Positions 1 to 8,060 of a DNA stretch of 64,000 nucleotides are shown piece by piece. Below the pieces are notes generated by a model. That model ran no database searches, was not told the DNA's origin, and worked only from the letters and a program-made list of their open reading frames with translations. Source of the stretch: Pseudomonadota bacterium. GTDB lineage: Bacteria; Pseudomonadota; Alphaproteobacteria; Caulobacterales; Aquidulcibacteraceae. Within the stretch, counting starts at the first letter, position 1; each line of letters opens with the position of its first letter. Both the position numbers and the translations under genes were made by a program. The stretch lies in the NCBI GenBank assembly GCA_020161405.1, contig JAIUOD010000001.1:248001-312000 (forward strand), given 5' to 3'.

Positions 1-112
1 TAAAAGATTATTGCAAAAGCGGTGTCTAAATTTATGCGTTGTTCAAATTTTATTATATAAATCAATATATTAATGCAAGCCATTACATAAAATGCACTAT
101 TTTATAAATTTA

Positions 113-139
113 TTGACAAGCTTCTTGTAAACGTTTACA
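113..139 (+). promoter_or_regulatory. -35 box and upstream LacI-type operator
   Basis: A perfect 14-bp palindrome, TGTAAACGTTTACA (126-139), has the central CG and flanks typical of LacI-family operators. A TTGACA hexamer lies just upstream at 113-118, so the operator would sit inside a promoter or act as a distal site. The only downstream gene is the TonB-dependent receptor. No LacI-family gene is in the window, so the regulator is inferred. Confidence 0.65.
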
Positions 140-202
140 CAAATAGAAACACAAAATTTAGTTACAAGAATATTTTAATCGGAGGTGGCGCAGTTGATGT
201 TT

Positions 203-257
203 ACACATAAAGTGTGACAAAGCTGGGTTCTGTTATAATGAATGCGCAAACGTTTAC
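203..257 (+). promoter_or_regulatory. Receptor promoter with second LacI-type operator
   Basis: A consensus -10 box TATAAT lies at 234-239. A second operator copy, GCAAACGTTTAC (246-257, core AAACGTTT at 248-255), lies just downstream, where a bound repressor would cover the transcription start. A weak inverted repeat ACAC-N5-GTGT lies upstream at 203-215. Two operators about 115 bp apart would allow looping repression. The likely inducer is a sugar, since LacI-controlled TonB receptors in alphaproteobacteria usually serve carbohydrate uptake; this is inference. Confidence 0.6.
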
Positions 258-330
258 TCACCCCTCCTTTAAAAAGTTTTCGAATTATCGAAACTAAGTT
301 CGCGTAGAAGCTTTCTGAGGGAGGAATTGA

Positions 331-3300
331 ATGAGATGCTTCAATAAATTTAAGTCGCTAAGTGTTAGCGCTTCAGCGTTTGCATTAAGTGCAGCGCTTG
401 GTCTAACAATTATGACTTCAACACCAGCAATGGCAGTTGAAACAACATCTGGCTTACAGGGGCACGTAATTTCTGCACCTGCTGGCACAAAAGTTACTGC
501 TACTAACGTTGATAATGGTGCAAAAGCTACAGTAAATGTCCAAGCTGATGGCTCATATAGTATCGTTGGCTTAAGACCAGGTACATACAATGTAACCTTT
601 AAATCGCCAGATGGTAAGGTTCTAAACGAATCGGTTCTTTTGACTGTTGGCGAAACTACTTCTTTGACTTCCGACATGTCGAAAGCAACTGAAGTTGTAA
701 CAGTAATTGGTCGCAGAAAAGAAGTTAGAACTTCAGAAGTTGCAACTTCAGTTTCAAAAACTCAAATCGAATCCATCCCGCAAAATGGTCGTAACTTCTT
801 ATCATTTGCCGCTTTAGCGCCAGGTGTTTCTTATTCTACAGACCCTGAACGCAAAGTGATTCAGTCTGGCGCTTCAAGTGCTAATGCTGTGAATTTGTTT
901 ATTGATGGCATGAGCCAAAAGAACCAAGTTCTTCAAGGTGGTATTGCTGGCCAAGATGCTTCTCGTGGTAATCCATTCCCGCAGGATGCAATTCAAGAAT
1001 ATAAAGTTTCAACACAAAACTTTAAAGCTGAATATGAGCAGGCATCTTCCGCGATTATTACCGCTGTAACAATCACAGGTACTAATAAATTTAAAGGTTC
1101 AGTTTTCGGCAATTACCAATCAAAAGGTATGATTGGTCAACCATATTATGAACGCAGCAACCCAAAACCTGATTTATCAAATAAAGAATATGGCGCAACA
1201 ATGTCTGGCCCTATTATTAAAGATAAATTATTCTGGGCTGCATCTGCAGAAATTCGTCGCGATAGCAGGCCTTCTGCTTCAGTTTTGATGCCAACAGCTT
1301 CACAAATGCTTGTTAATCCAGCAACTGAAACAGCAAATGCATCTATGACTACTTTGGCAAGTGCATTGGCATCTAAATACAATGGCTCATTTGCGAAAGA
1401 TTTTAGCCAAGATACTTATTGGGGTAAATTAACTTACCTTATGAGTGATGTTGACACCTTTGATTTAGAATTAAAAACACGCAAAGAAGATGATCTTCGC
1501 GGATTCGGCGGAACGAATGCTTTTGAGCGTGGAAATTCTCAAGCACAAGATGAAAAGCTTGCATTGTTAAAATGGCGTCACCGCGGTGAAAATTTTGTAA
1601 ACGAAGCTTCGTTATCATACCAAAAAAATAATTGGGGACAAAGACCAACTTCAACGGGTCCTGGTATTACTCTAGTAAAGACAGAAATGTCAAAACCTCT
1701 AAATGAACCAATTACAAATTTTAGCCGCGTTACTGGGACGTTTGGTGGCATTCCATATGCGCAAGACAAGAACCAACTTAATACCACTTTAAAAGATGAA
1801 GTGACCCTTTCTAATATTGATTGGAATGGTCGCCATACAGTGAAAATTGGCGGTAAAATTGCACGCTATGAATATGAGGCTTCTGAAGCAATTCCAGTTT
1901 CAAACCCTGAATTATTCTTCGATGTTCGTACTTTTGTTCTTGGCGGAAATAATACGCCAATCGCAGCTAAAATCATGGATGGTGATCCATTATTGGGTGC
2001 AACAAACACTCAATTGGGTGCATATATCCAAGATGATTGGGTTTTAGACCAACATTGGACCTTCAACCTTGGCATCCGTTGGGATTATGAAACCAATATG
2101 ATGAACAACAAATGGGTTACCCCATCTGATGTAGCGGCCGCAATGCGTGCGCATGTTGGCTTTAATAAAGCATATAATGCAAACGACTTTATTTCAAACG
2201 GCTCTAATCGTAAATCACCTACTAATTTATTCCAACCACGTTTAGGTTTCTCTTATGATGTGCATGGTGATAGCGATATGGTAGTATTTGGTGGTATTGG
2301 TCGTTATTATGACCGCAATATCTTCGATGCTGCACAATTAGAAATGCGTCGTCAAACAATCCATAATGCACAGCTGAAGTTCTACACTACAGAGTTATCA
2401 CCATTTCAGAATGACCGCAGTTGGGTGAAATGGGACGCAAACTATTTTTCAAACCCCGCTTCTATGATAGCAAAAGCAAATGATTTAGACATTAAAGGTG
2501 AAATTTTTGCAATTAATAATAATGTAAAAGTTCCATACAATGACAAATTCAGCCTTGGTCTGCGTAAGAAATTTGGAAAAATACAAACCCAAGCAATTGT
2601 TGAACATGTTGAAGGCCATGATTTATTCAATTGGGTATTGGGTAATCGCCAAATTGATGGCACGTGGGGCAACCTTGGTGATGGCACACATGGCGATCAA
2701 TTCCAAACACAGCCATGGAGCGACGGCGTACCAAATTATGGCAACCTACTTGTTTCAAGGTCAGATCGTCGCAATCGTCAAACATCATTATATCTAACTG
2801 CAGACAAAGCATACACCAAAAACGATGGTTATGGCTGGACTGCAAAATTAGAGCTTAATGACGCAGAAGCAACAGGTCACAATGATGTTTTCATGTTTGA
2901 CTATGCAAGCGCACCAGCAAGTGGTTGGCATTATGCAGAGGGCGTTAATCCTTGGGCATTCTATGGTACTTTTATTAAAGACTTGCCATGGGATATTCGT
3001 TTGTCAGGTATTGTCAATGTACGTCGCGGCACACCTTTCACACAAATCGGCTTCTTTGATAATGGTGCAGGTGGAAATACTTTACGCACAATTGATGCAA
3101 ACCTACTACCGCGTGAAAAAATTGGCTTTAAACAAATTGACTTTAGACTTTCTAAAGAATTCAATATGCCAAACGGCAATAGCTTGATTGTTGAAGGCCA
3201 AGTTTATAACGCCTTTGATTGGGTTAATAAAAGATATTCAGGTTGGGGCGGTGGCTTCACACCAGCAGGTGGAAAGCCATCTTATGTTGCTGAAAAATCA

Positions 3301-3351
3301 CAAGAAGGTCCACCACGTACTTATATGGTTGGTCTAAAATACAAATGGTAA
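331..3351 (+). CDS. Oar-like TonB-dependent receptor with carboxypeptidase-like N-terminal domain
   Basis: Outer-membrane receptor of 1006 residues for active uptake of a large ligand. A signal peptide (about residues 1-35, ending TPAMA) is followed by a carboxypeptidase-regulatory-like beta domain (about 40-115, with the GxYxIxGLRPGTYxV pattern). A plug domain then begins near residue 120 (VTVIGRR, RNFLSFAALAPGV), and a long beta barrel ends in aromatic Trp, as needed for barrel assembly. This order matches Oar/SusC-like receptors. The start is set by a strong Shine-Dalgarno sequence GAGGGAGG at 317-324. The gene is alone between its promoter and a terminator, with two LacI-type operators upstream suggesting carbohydrate control. 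The substrate is unknown. Confidence 0.9.
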   Translation: MRCFNKFKSLSVSASAFALSAALGLTIMTSTPAMAVETTSGLQGHVISAPAGTKVTATNVDNGAKATVNVQADGSYSIVGLRPGTYNVTFKSPDGKVLNESVLLTVGETTSLTSDMSKATEVVTVIGRRKEVRTSEVATSVSKTQIESIPQNGRNFLSFAALAPGVSYSTDPERKVIQSGASSANAVNLFIDGMSQKNQVLQGGIAGQDASRGNPFPQDAIQEYKVSTQNFKAEYEQASSAIITAVTITGTNKFKGSVFGNYQSKGMIGQPYYERSNPKPDLSNKEYGATMSGPIIKDKLFWAASAEIRRDSRPSASVLMPTASQMLVNPATETANASMTTLASALASKYNGSFAKDFSQDTYWGKLTYLMSDVDTFDLELKTRKEDDLRGFGGTNAFERGNSQAQDEKLALLKWRHRGENFVNEASLSYQKNNWGQRPTSTGPGITLVKTEMSKPLNEPITNFSRVTGTFGGIPYAQDKNQLNTTLKDEVTLSNIDWNGRHTVKIGGKIARYEYEASEAIPVSNPELFFDVRTFVLGGNNTPIAAKIMDGDPLLGATNTQLGAYIQDDWVLDQHWTFNLGIRWDYETNMMNNKWVTPSDVAAAMRAHVGFNKAYNANDFISNGSNRKSPTNLFQPRLGFSYDVHGDSDMVVFGGIGRYYDRNIFDAAQLEMRRQTIHNAQLKFYTTELSPFQNDRSWVKWDANYFSNPASMIAKANDLDIKGEIFAINNNVKVPYNDKFSLGLRKKFGKIQTQAIVEHVEGHDLFNWVLGNRQIDGTWGNLGDGTHGDQFQTQPWSDGVPNYGNLLVSRSDRRNRQTSLYLTADKAYTKNDGYGWTAKLELNDAEATGHNDVFMFDYASAPASGWHYAEGVNPWAFYGTFIKDLPWDIRLSGIVNVRRGTPFTQIGFFDNGAGGNTLRTIDANLLPREKIGFKQIDFRLSKEFNMPNGNSLIVEGQVYNAFDWVNKRYSGWGGGFTPAGGKPSYVAEKSQEGPPRTYMVGLKYKW

Positions 3352-3354
3352 TTT

Positions 3355-3428
3355 AAATTGGCTGCCTTCGAGGCGGGTGGCCAATTTATATTTAATGTCG
3401 CCATGACCCCAGCATGGCGACATTTTTA
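3355..3428 (+). terminator. Double hairpin terminator after the receptor gene
   Basis: Two hairpins lie between the convergent receptor and glyoxalase genes. The first has an 8-bp stem (AAATTGGC at 3355-3362 with GCCAATTT at 3380-3387) enclosing a small GCCT/AGGC hairpin. The second has a perfect 11-bp stem (3395-3405 with 3413-3423, loop ACCCCAG) followed by TTTTATTT, a classic intrinsic terminator on the plus strand. Confidence 0.85.
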
Positions 3429-3431
3429 TTT

Positions 3432-3899
3432 CTACCATTCGCCAATATTTGGCATTGATTGCCAAGGTTCTTGCGGCGCTAGCGGATTTCCTTTTTGTAG
3501 GATTTCAATTGAAATATTATCAGGGCTTCGAACAAAGGCCATTTGCCCATCGCGCGGCGGGCGGTTGATTATAATTCCCATACTTTGCAAATGCGCGCAA
3601 TATTCATAAATATTATCAACTTCATACGCTAAATGCCCGAAATTTCTGCCACCATGATAGTTTTCAACATTTCCATTTTCATCTGGCCAATTATAAGTAA
3701 GCTCGACATGCGGCGCACCGCGCTTGGTTTCGCTTGGCTGGGCACTTTCCCAATCTTCATCGGTGCTTAGAAAAACCAAAGTAAAGCGCCCTTTTTGGCT
3801 TTCATTACGTCTTACTTCTTTAAGACCAAGCCCATTGCAGTAAAAATTAAGCGCTTCATCAAGGTTTTTAACCCTAACCATTGTATGTAAATATCGCAT
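3432..3899 (-). CDS. gloA: Glyoxalase I (lactoylglutathione lyase)
   Basis: Converts the hemithioacetal of methylglyoxal and glutathione to S-lactoylglutathione in the cytoplasm. The 155-residue protein has the two-module VOC fold. All four metal ligands of the Ni-type enzyme can be placed: His in MRYLHT, Glu in HVELTY, His in NFGHLAY and Glu in ISIEIL. The frame extends 12 codons further upstream, but the start at [10 protein letters not shown] matches the family and has AGAGG before it. It is convergent with the receptor gene. The next feature upstream is the integration site at the tRNA gene, so the promoter lies in the short stretch before the island. Confidence 0.9.
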   Translation of the reverse strand: MRYLHTMVRVKNLDEALNFYCNGLGLKEVRRNESQKGRFTLVFLSTDEDWESAQPSETKRGAPHVELTYNWPDENGNVENYHGGRNFGHLAYEVDNIYEYCAHLQSMGIIINRPPRDGQMAFVRSPDNISIEILQKGNPLAPQEPWQSMPNIGEW

Positions 3900-3938
3900 T
3901 TTTCGCCTCTGATTTATAATAAAGCCAAAATACATAAA

Positions 3939-5591
3939 TTAGTACGGCGTGCAAAGCATCAAACACTTGCCGAAACCGCCGCTTTCACTTATGTCGAGTG
4001 TGAAGCACCCGTAGCTCAGCTGGATAGAGTGTTGCCCTCCGAAGGCAAAGGTCGCGCGTTCGAATCGCGCCGGGTGCGCCATCTCTCTTTTTAGCCCAAA
4101 AAAACTACCTAATGCCTTGAAAGGCAAGGAAAGTTGTGCCGTTCGAACACCTTCGTTTCGGTGGTATAAAATGTGGGATGGGAAGGTTAGTTTGATAGCC
4201 ATTTTCTTCTCCTCTAACTTATCACTTTTCCAAAGAAAACAAGGGTTTGCGAGGAAGGCTATCGCCGTTCGAAAAGTTTCGTCGAAGCTTGCAACAGGAA
4301 CATCGCGTTTTCCAATTTTTTCAGCCAATAGATTCTTTTGATTTTCAATTTCAGCAATGCGGTTCTCATAGGTTTTGATAACTGCTCTTACGTCAGACTC
4401 CACCAACCGTTTCAATAATTGTGCCGTTTCTCTATCCAATGTTGCAATTTGTTGCTTAATCTCAACTTTTTTGGCACTTGCCTTATTGGCTTGGTTATCC
4501 CAAAGGTCACGAAACATTTGCTCCGCCAATTTAATTAATGTCGGAGCAGGTTGCAGTGAATTTAGCAGTTCTTCAAAATCACCTTCCAATTGATCCTTTG
4601 GAATTGATTTTCCACTTTCAGAGCAATCCTTGGTGCGGCACAAATAATAGGCATAGGATTTGTGTGTCCCTTTACTCCAATTTGCCGTCATCGGCTTCTC
4701 ACAGCTTGCGCAGCACACATGACCCCGCAATGGGAAGTCTTCATTTATATCCGCCCGAATAGGGGCGCGGCGCTTGCCAAAGAGCCGCTCTTGGATAGTG
4801 TTAAAAGTTTCGAGGCTTATAAGTGGTTCATGTTTACCTAGACGCGGAGTAATACCCCATCTTGGCACGGCAACATAACCTGCAAATAGAATTTGGGTGA
4901 GTAATTGATGGACACGCTCATTCGCGATTATGCCATTAGTATTTGGAATTTGTGGAAATGACTCTAAGAACCGTTTCACTTCCACTTGGCTTTCGAATCT
5001 TCCCAAAGCAAAGCCTTCAAGAGCTTCCTTCATTATGCTTGCTTTTGGTTCATCACGCACAAGCATCTTTCCGCCAGTTGGGCAGGGCGCATATTTATAA
5101 CCCCAAGGTGCTTGAAACACCCAGAAGCCATTTTTGGCGCGTTCGGTCATTCTATGAATTGTAGTTTCTTGAATTTTTTGCCGTGAGTGTTGGCTTACAC
5201 TCGCAAGCAAATGTTCAACTAATCTGCTATCACTATCATCACCAAATTCGATGCTAGGGGACTCAAGCCCCACACCAATTGAATCAAGTGCAGCGCGAAG
5301 CGATAAGTGAGCCTCTAAACCCCGTGCAAAGCGATTAATATCATCAATTACGACCACATGGCTTCCGCGTGGTGTTTTCTTAAGATATTTCATCATTTCG
5401 TCCATAGCAGGACGACGGGCATATTGCCCTGTGAAATCATCTTTGAAGACTTTCACGACTTCATGACCAATATGTTTGCAATAATCTCTATTTCTAGATT
5501 CCTGTGAACCAAGGCCATCACCGCGTTTCACTTGGTGAGGTGACGAAACTCTGCAATACAATACAGCTTTTTTAGCGGGCTTATCCATCAT
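3939..5591 (-). CDS. Serine recombinase/integrase whose C-terminus runs through the att site
   Basis: Site-specific recombinase expected to integrate and excise the element; 550 residues as integrated. The N-terminal resolvase domain has the catalytic serine in YCRVSSPHQ (Ser16) and DDINRFARG. A recombinase domain, a zinc-ribbon (CCASCEKP...CRTKDC) and a coiled coil follow (about residues 370-430). From Met504 the frame enters the attachment core and then antisense tRNA-Arg (MAHPARFERATFAFGG), so the last 47 residues are chromosome-encoded junction sequence. In the excised circle the frame would continue into the 72-codon stretch at 32536-32754, giving about 575 residues. The start overlaps the 106-aa gene (ATGATG). 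Serine recombinases targeting tRNA genes are less usual than tyrosine integrases. Confidence 0.88.
   Translation of the reverse strand: MMDKPAKKAVLYCRVSSPHQVKRGDGLGSQESRNRDYCKHIGHEVVKVFKDDFTGQYARRPAMDEMMKYLKKTPRGSHVVVIDDINRFARGLEAHLSLRAALDSIGVGLESPSIEFGDDSDSRLVEHLLASVSQHSRQKIQETTIHRMTERAKNGFWVFQAPWGYKYAPCPTGGKMLVRDEPKASIMKEALEGFALGRFESQVEVKRFLESFPQIPNTNGIIANERVHQLLTQILFAGYVAVPRWGITPRLGKHEPLISLETFNTIQERLFGKRRAPIRADINEDFPLRGHVCCASCEKPMTANWSKGTHKSYAYYLCRTKDCSESGKSIPKDQLEGDFEELLNSLQPAPTLIKLAEQMFRDLWDNQANKASAKKVEIKQQIATLDRETAQLLKRLVESDVRAVIKTYENRIAEIENQKNLLAEKIGKRDVPVASFDETFRTAIAFLANPCFLWKSDKLEEKKMAIKLTFPSHILYHRNEGVRTAQLSLPFKALGSFFGLKREMAHPARFERATFAFGGQHSIQLSYGCFTLDISESGGFGKCLMLCTPY
4005..4081 (+). 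tRNA. tRNA-Arg(CCG), integration target
   Basis: Complete cloverleaf. The acceptor stem GCACCCG (4005-4011) pairs perfectly with CGGGTGC (4071-4077), followed by discriminator G and an encoded CCA (4079-4081). The D arm contains AGCTGGATA. The anticodon loop CTCCGAA gives anticodon CCG, closed by TTGCC/GGCAA. The T loop contains GTTCGAATC. The 3' end overlaps the left attachment core of the island, and the whole gene is antisense to the end of the recombinase gene. Confidence 0.95.
4072..4082. repeat. Left attachment core (attL) in tRNA-Arg
   Basis: GGGTGCGCCAT, the last bases of the tRNA plus one. It is repeated directly at 32744-32754. The 11-bp identity flanks a recombinase-containing island, which is the expected signature of site-specific integration into a tRNA 3' end. 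The exact crossover position within the core cannot be told. Confidence 0.8.
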
Positions 5592-5908
5592 GGCGTGATG
5601 TCCTCATTTGGAATAGATTGTGGTTGTGAAATTTGCACGCCCTCAATCTTGAGGTCAACAGGCTCAGCTTTTGCGAGAGAGGTCAGACTATCATATTTAG
5701 GCATATTTTGGGAAGCGTTTTTGAACTTATCATACAGTGCTAATTGCACAGGATGCACGCCCCAAACTTGCTCAATTATTGAATGAAGCGTGTTAAAAAT
5801 AATAGTAATAGCCTCGTCTTTTTCAGACGCGCTAAAGCCATCCATATCATCGACTATTCCCCGATAATGGTCTCTATTCCGTTCAAAAATTTCTTGTAGC
5901 GTTTCCAT
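5588..5908 (-). CDS. Unknown 106-aa protein coupled to the recombinase
   Basis: Not recognised. A small acidic, mainly helical protein beginning METLQEIFERNRDHYRG. Its stop codon overlaps the recombinase start (5588-5591), so the two are probably translated together. Because of this position a role as a recombination directionality factor or an integrase partner is possible, but no helix-turn-helix is evident. A long hairpin lies upstream, separating it from the 134-aa gene. Confidence 0.6.
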   Translation of the reverse strand: METLQEIFERNRDHYRGIVDDMDGFSASEKDEAITIIFNTLHSIIEQVWGVHPVQLALYDKFKNASQNMPKYDSLTSLAKAEPVDLKIEGVQISQPQSIPNEDITP

Positions 5909-5963
5909 ACAATCTCACTTCAAAGAGCGCCATGCTCAATTGAAGATAGTTTAGATTGTTCAA

Positions 5964-6004
5964 AAATAATTTTGGGGGTATTTGATACCAGCCCAAAATT
6001 ATTT
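5964..6004 (-). terminator. Long hairpin: intrinsic terminator or oriT candidate
   Basis: A perfect 13-bp inverted repeat (AAATAATTTTGGG at 5964-5976, CCCAAAATTATTT at 5992-6004) encloses a further 5-bp stem (GGTAT/ATACC, loop TTG). Read on the minus strand it ends in a run of five T, so it could terminate transcription of the coupling-protein genes. Inverted repeats of this size also occur in origins of transfer, and this is one of the few gene-free stretches beside the mobilization genes. Confidence 0.55.
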
Positions 6005-6087
6005 ACCTAATTTTAGAATATCATATTTTATGGCGAAAATGCAAGGAAAATGGCGGTTTTATTGGCCTTTTAGGTGGTCAAGACAAT

Positions 6088-6492
6088 TTAGCGTCCCAAA
6101 TCAGTATCGCGGTCTCTGGCAAGCGTTTTGCTTTTCGAATTATCTAGGTTAAGTTCTTTGCCGTTGGCCTTACTTTCAATTATGCGCGTAACCTTTTCGC
6201 CGATACCTTTGAGACGATTTTTATGACGCGAAAAAATGTCATTGCGTGCCGCGCTTAACGCCTTTTGCGACGGGCTAGCCTTCATACCGTGCGGCGTTAA
6301 TTCGGGGGCAGGAACGGCTTTTGAAGTAATTAATTCGCCATAGCGTTTATTAATCCATGCGCCAGAATGTTTTTCAAAATGGGCATTCGCCATACCCATT
6401 AATCGATTGCCACGCTTAATAGTTCTTATTTCATGCGCGGTGCGCTTAACTTCCGTATTGAATTTTCCCTTGATATTTTCGGGTTCGCTCAT
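6088..6492 (-). CDS. Unknown basic 134-aa protein after the coupling ATPase
   Basis: Not recognised. A strongly basic, helix-rich protein (MSEPENIKGKFNTEVKRTAHEIRTIKRGNR) without signal peptide or membrane segment. Its start overlaps the stop of the coupling-protein gene by four bases (6489-6492), implying translational coupling. Basic charge and position suggest a DNA-binding relaxosome or transfer accessory protein; this is inference from context only. Confidence 0.6.
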   Translation of the reverse strand: MSEPENIKGKFNTEVKRTAHEIRTIKRGNRLMGMANAHFEKHSGAWINKRYGELITSKAVPAPELTPHGMKASPSQKALSAARNDIFSRHKNRLKGIGEKVTRIIESKANGKELNLDNSKSKTLARDRDTDLGR

Positions 6493-8060
6493 TCATCAAT
6501 CCCCTCAATCTTGACGCCAGTGCTTTTTTGTCCGGCGTGCATTTTTCGAACATCGTTTAGGCCTTCATTCCATTCTGGGATTGCAAAATATGGCACAGTA
6601 TCGGCAATAATAAGATGCGGCATATTCGATACGCGAATAATATGCTGGTCTTGATTAAGTGATAAAATATCTTCGGCTTGCAAAACATTGCGCTTTGATT
6701 CTGATAGCCCCGCATTGCCCGATTGTTGCACGCCGCCATTATGGCCTAGATTGCGATTTAATATTGTTTGGCTACCCGACCAATATTCAATGTCCTTCAA
6801 AACGCTTGGTTCGGTAACATTTTTATAAATTGTTACCGCCGCTTGGTCTTCTATTTCACCGACCATTTCGCTGCTCCACCGCGACAGTAACGACAATCTT
6901 GATTGCGCGAACATCCAGAAATTCAAACCACGAGCACGATAAAGACGTAGGCCTTTTAGAATTGCAAGCGCATAATATTGTGGCATTTCATCGAGAATAA
7001 AAGTAGTTCTTATATCACCGCGTGCGGCTGCCACCGCTTCAATAATATGATTAATAATCAAACCTAGCCATTTCGCCGCAGACTCAACCTTTTTAGACGG
7101 CAACATAATATAAACCGTATGCGGTTCTTGCTTTAACAATGCAAAATCAAATTCATTTATGCGACTTGATTTTTCAAGCAATGTTTCAGGTTTAAATACT
7201 GACACTGCCTTTTGAATTTCTGACATATAGGCAAGCCATTGTTTAGGCGAAACTTTCGCCATGTCCTCATACAATGATGCGCGTGTTGCGACACTTTCAT
7301 CTGATGATATCTTCATATAGGAAAAATAATTAGCTTGTTCCAAGCCGCCAGAATTTACAAACCTCCACAAATAGCCAACATTTAGATTTTTGGAATCTTC
7401 AATAACTAAATAATTTAATAGCCACGAGATAATTTGTTGCGACCCATATGCCACCCAATCATTTGATGATTTTTTTAGGGGCGTTGGAATAATAATTTCG
7501 GCAATATCGTCATATTCTGAATCTATTGCCTCGCCTGAATTTTGTAGTTCAAGCAAGGCATTAAGAGGGTTTATTTTAGTATTGCCAAAGCCCAATAACT
7601 CAAATGGATTCAAAAATATGCATTTTTGTCCAAGAACATTTTTGCGATAATCAGCAGTGCAATATGCGTTCTCACCATCTTTAATATCAATAACTACAAA
7701 TGATCTATCTTTTACAAAAGCTAAGTTATTGAAAATAAAGTTAATATTTTTCCCTCCTCCAGCGCGAAGAAAAGTCACGAGACTAGCATCGCCTTGGTAG
7801 GTTAAAAATTCACCGTCCCAGCCGCCAATAATTAAACCCTTACCACTTAAGAGATTGGCATCCTGTAAATCATAATAATTTGCCAGCCTGCCATTGCCTA
7901 GCAAATCTGAAGGCTCTGCATTGGCTAGAAACCTATCAACTTCAAACGCACGTTCACGCGCGCGCGTTTGCTCAAATTGATGGTGAAGATGTCTTTGCGT
8001 ATTTGAAAATAATCCAAACGCGTCGCCAAAACGCCGCCTCGACATATTATTCGCCTTCAT
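6489..8060 (-). CDS. VirD4/TraG-like type IV coupling ATPase lacking a membrane anchor
   Basis: Probable coupling protein that would bring the relaxosome to a helper conjugation channel. The 523-residue sequence has a degenerate P-loop RAGGGKN (residues 99-105, Lys104), the VVIDIKDGE segment typical of VirD4/TraG (122-130), a Walker B FILDE (354-358), and a later AQSRLSLLSRW block like the family's glutamine motif. Usual family members are longer and start with two membrane helices; none is seen here. The overlapping upstream gene (8047-8844) encodes a protein with one membrane segment and may supply the anchor. It is coupled to the 134-aa gene downstream. Confidence 0.72.
   Translation of the reverse strand: MKANNMSRRRFGDAFGLFSNTQRHLHHQFEQTRARERAFEVDRFLANAEPSDLLGNGRLANYYDLQDANLLSGKGLIIGGWDGEFLTYQGDASLVTFLRAGGGKNINFIFNNLAFVKDRSFVVIDIKDGENAYCTADYRKNVLGQKCIFLNPFELLGFGNTKINPLNALLELQNSGEAIDSEYDDIAEIIIPTPLKKSSNDWVAYGSQQIISWLLNYLVIEDSKNLNVGYLWRFVNSGGLEQANYFSYMKISSDESVATRASLYEDMAKVSPKQWLAYMSEIQKAVSVFKPETLLEKSSRINEFDFALLKQEPHTVYIMLPSKKVESAAKWLGLIINHIIEAVAAARGDIRTTFILDEMPQYYALAILKGLRLYRARGLNFWMFAQSRLSLLSRWSSEMVGEIEDQAAVTIYKNVTEPSVLKDIEYWSGSQTILNRNLGHNGGVQQSGNAGLSESKRNVLQAEDILSLNQDQHIIRVSNMPHLIIADTVPYFAIPEWNEGLNDVRKMHAGQKSTGVKIEGIDE

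Noticed and set aside
4004..4081. Recombinase C-terminal peptide MAHPARFERATFAFGGQHSIQLSYG as a conserved domain
   Set aside because: It is the antisense translation of tRNA-Arg, a sequence often seen in spurious proteins; it carries no evidence of its own function.
3352..4100. Prophage at the tRNA
   Set aside because: No capsid, terminase, portal or lysis genes occur in the island; the mobilization genes identify it as a mobilizable element.
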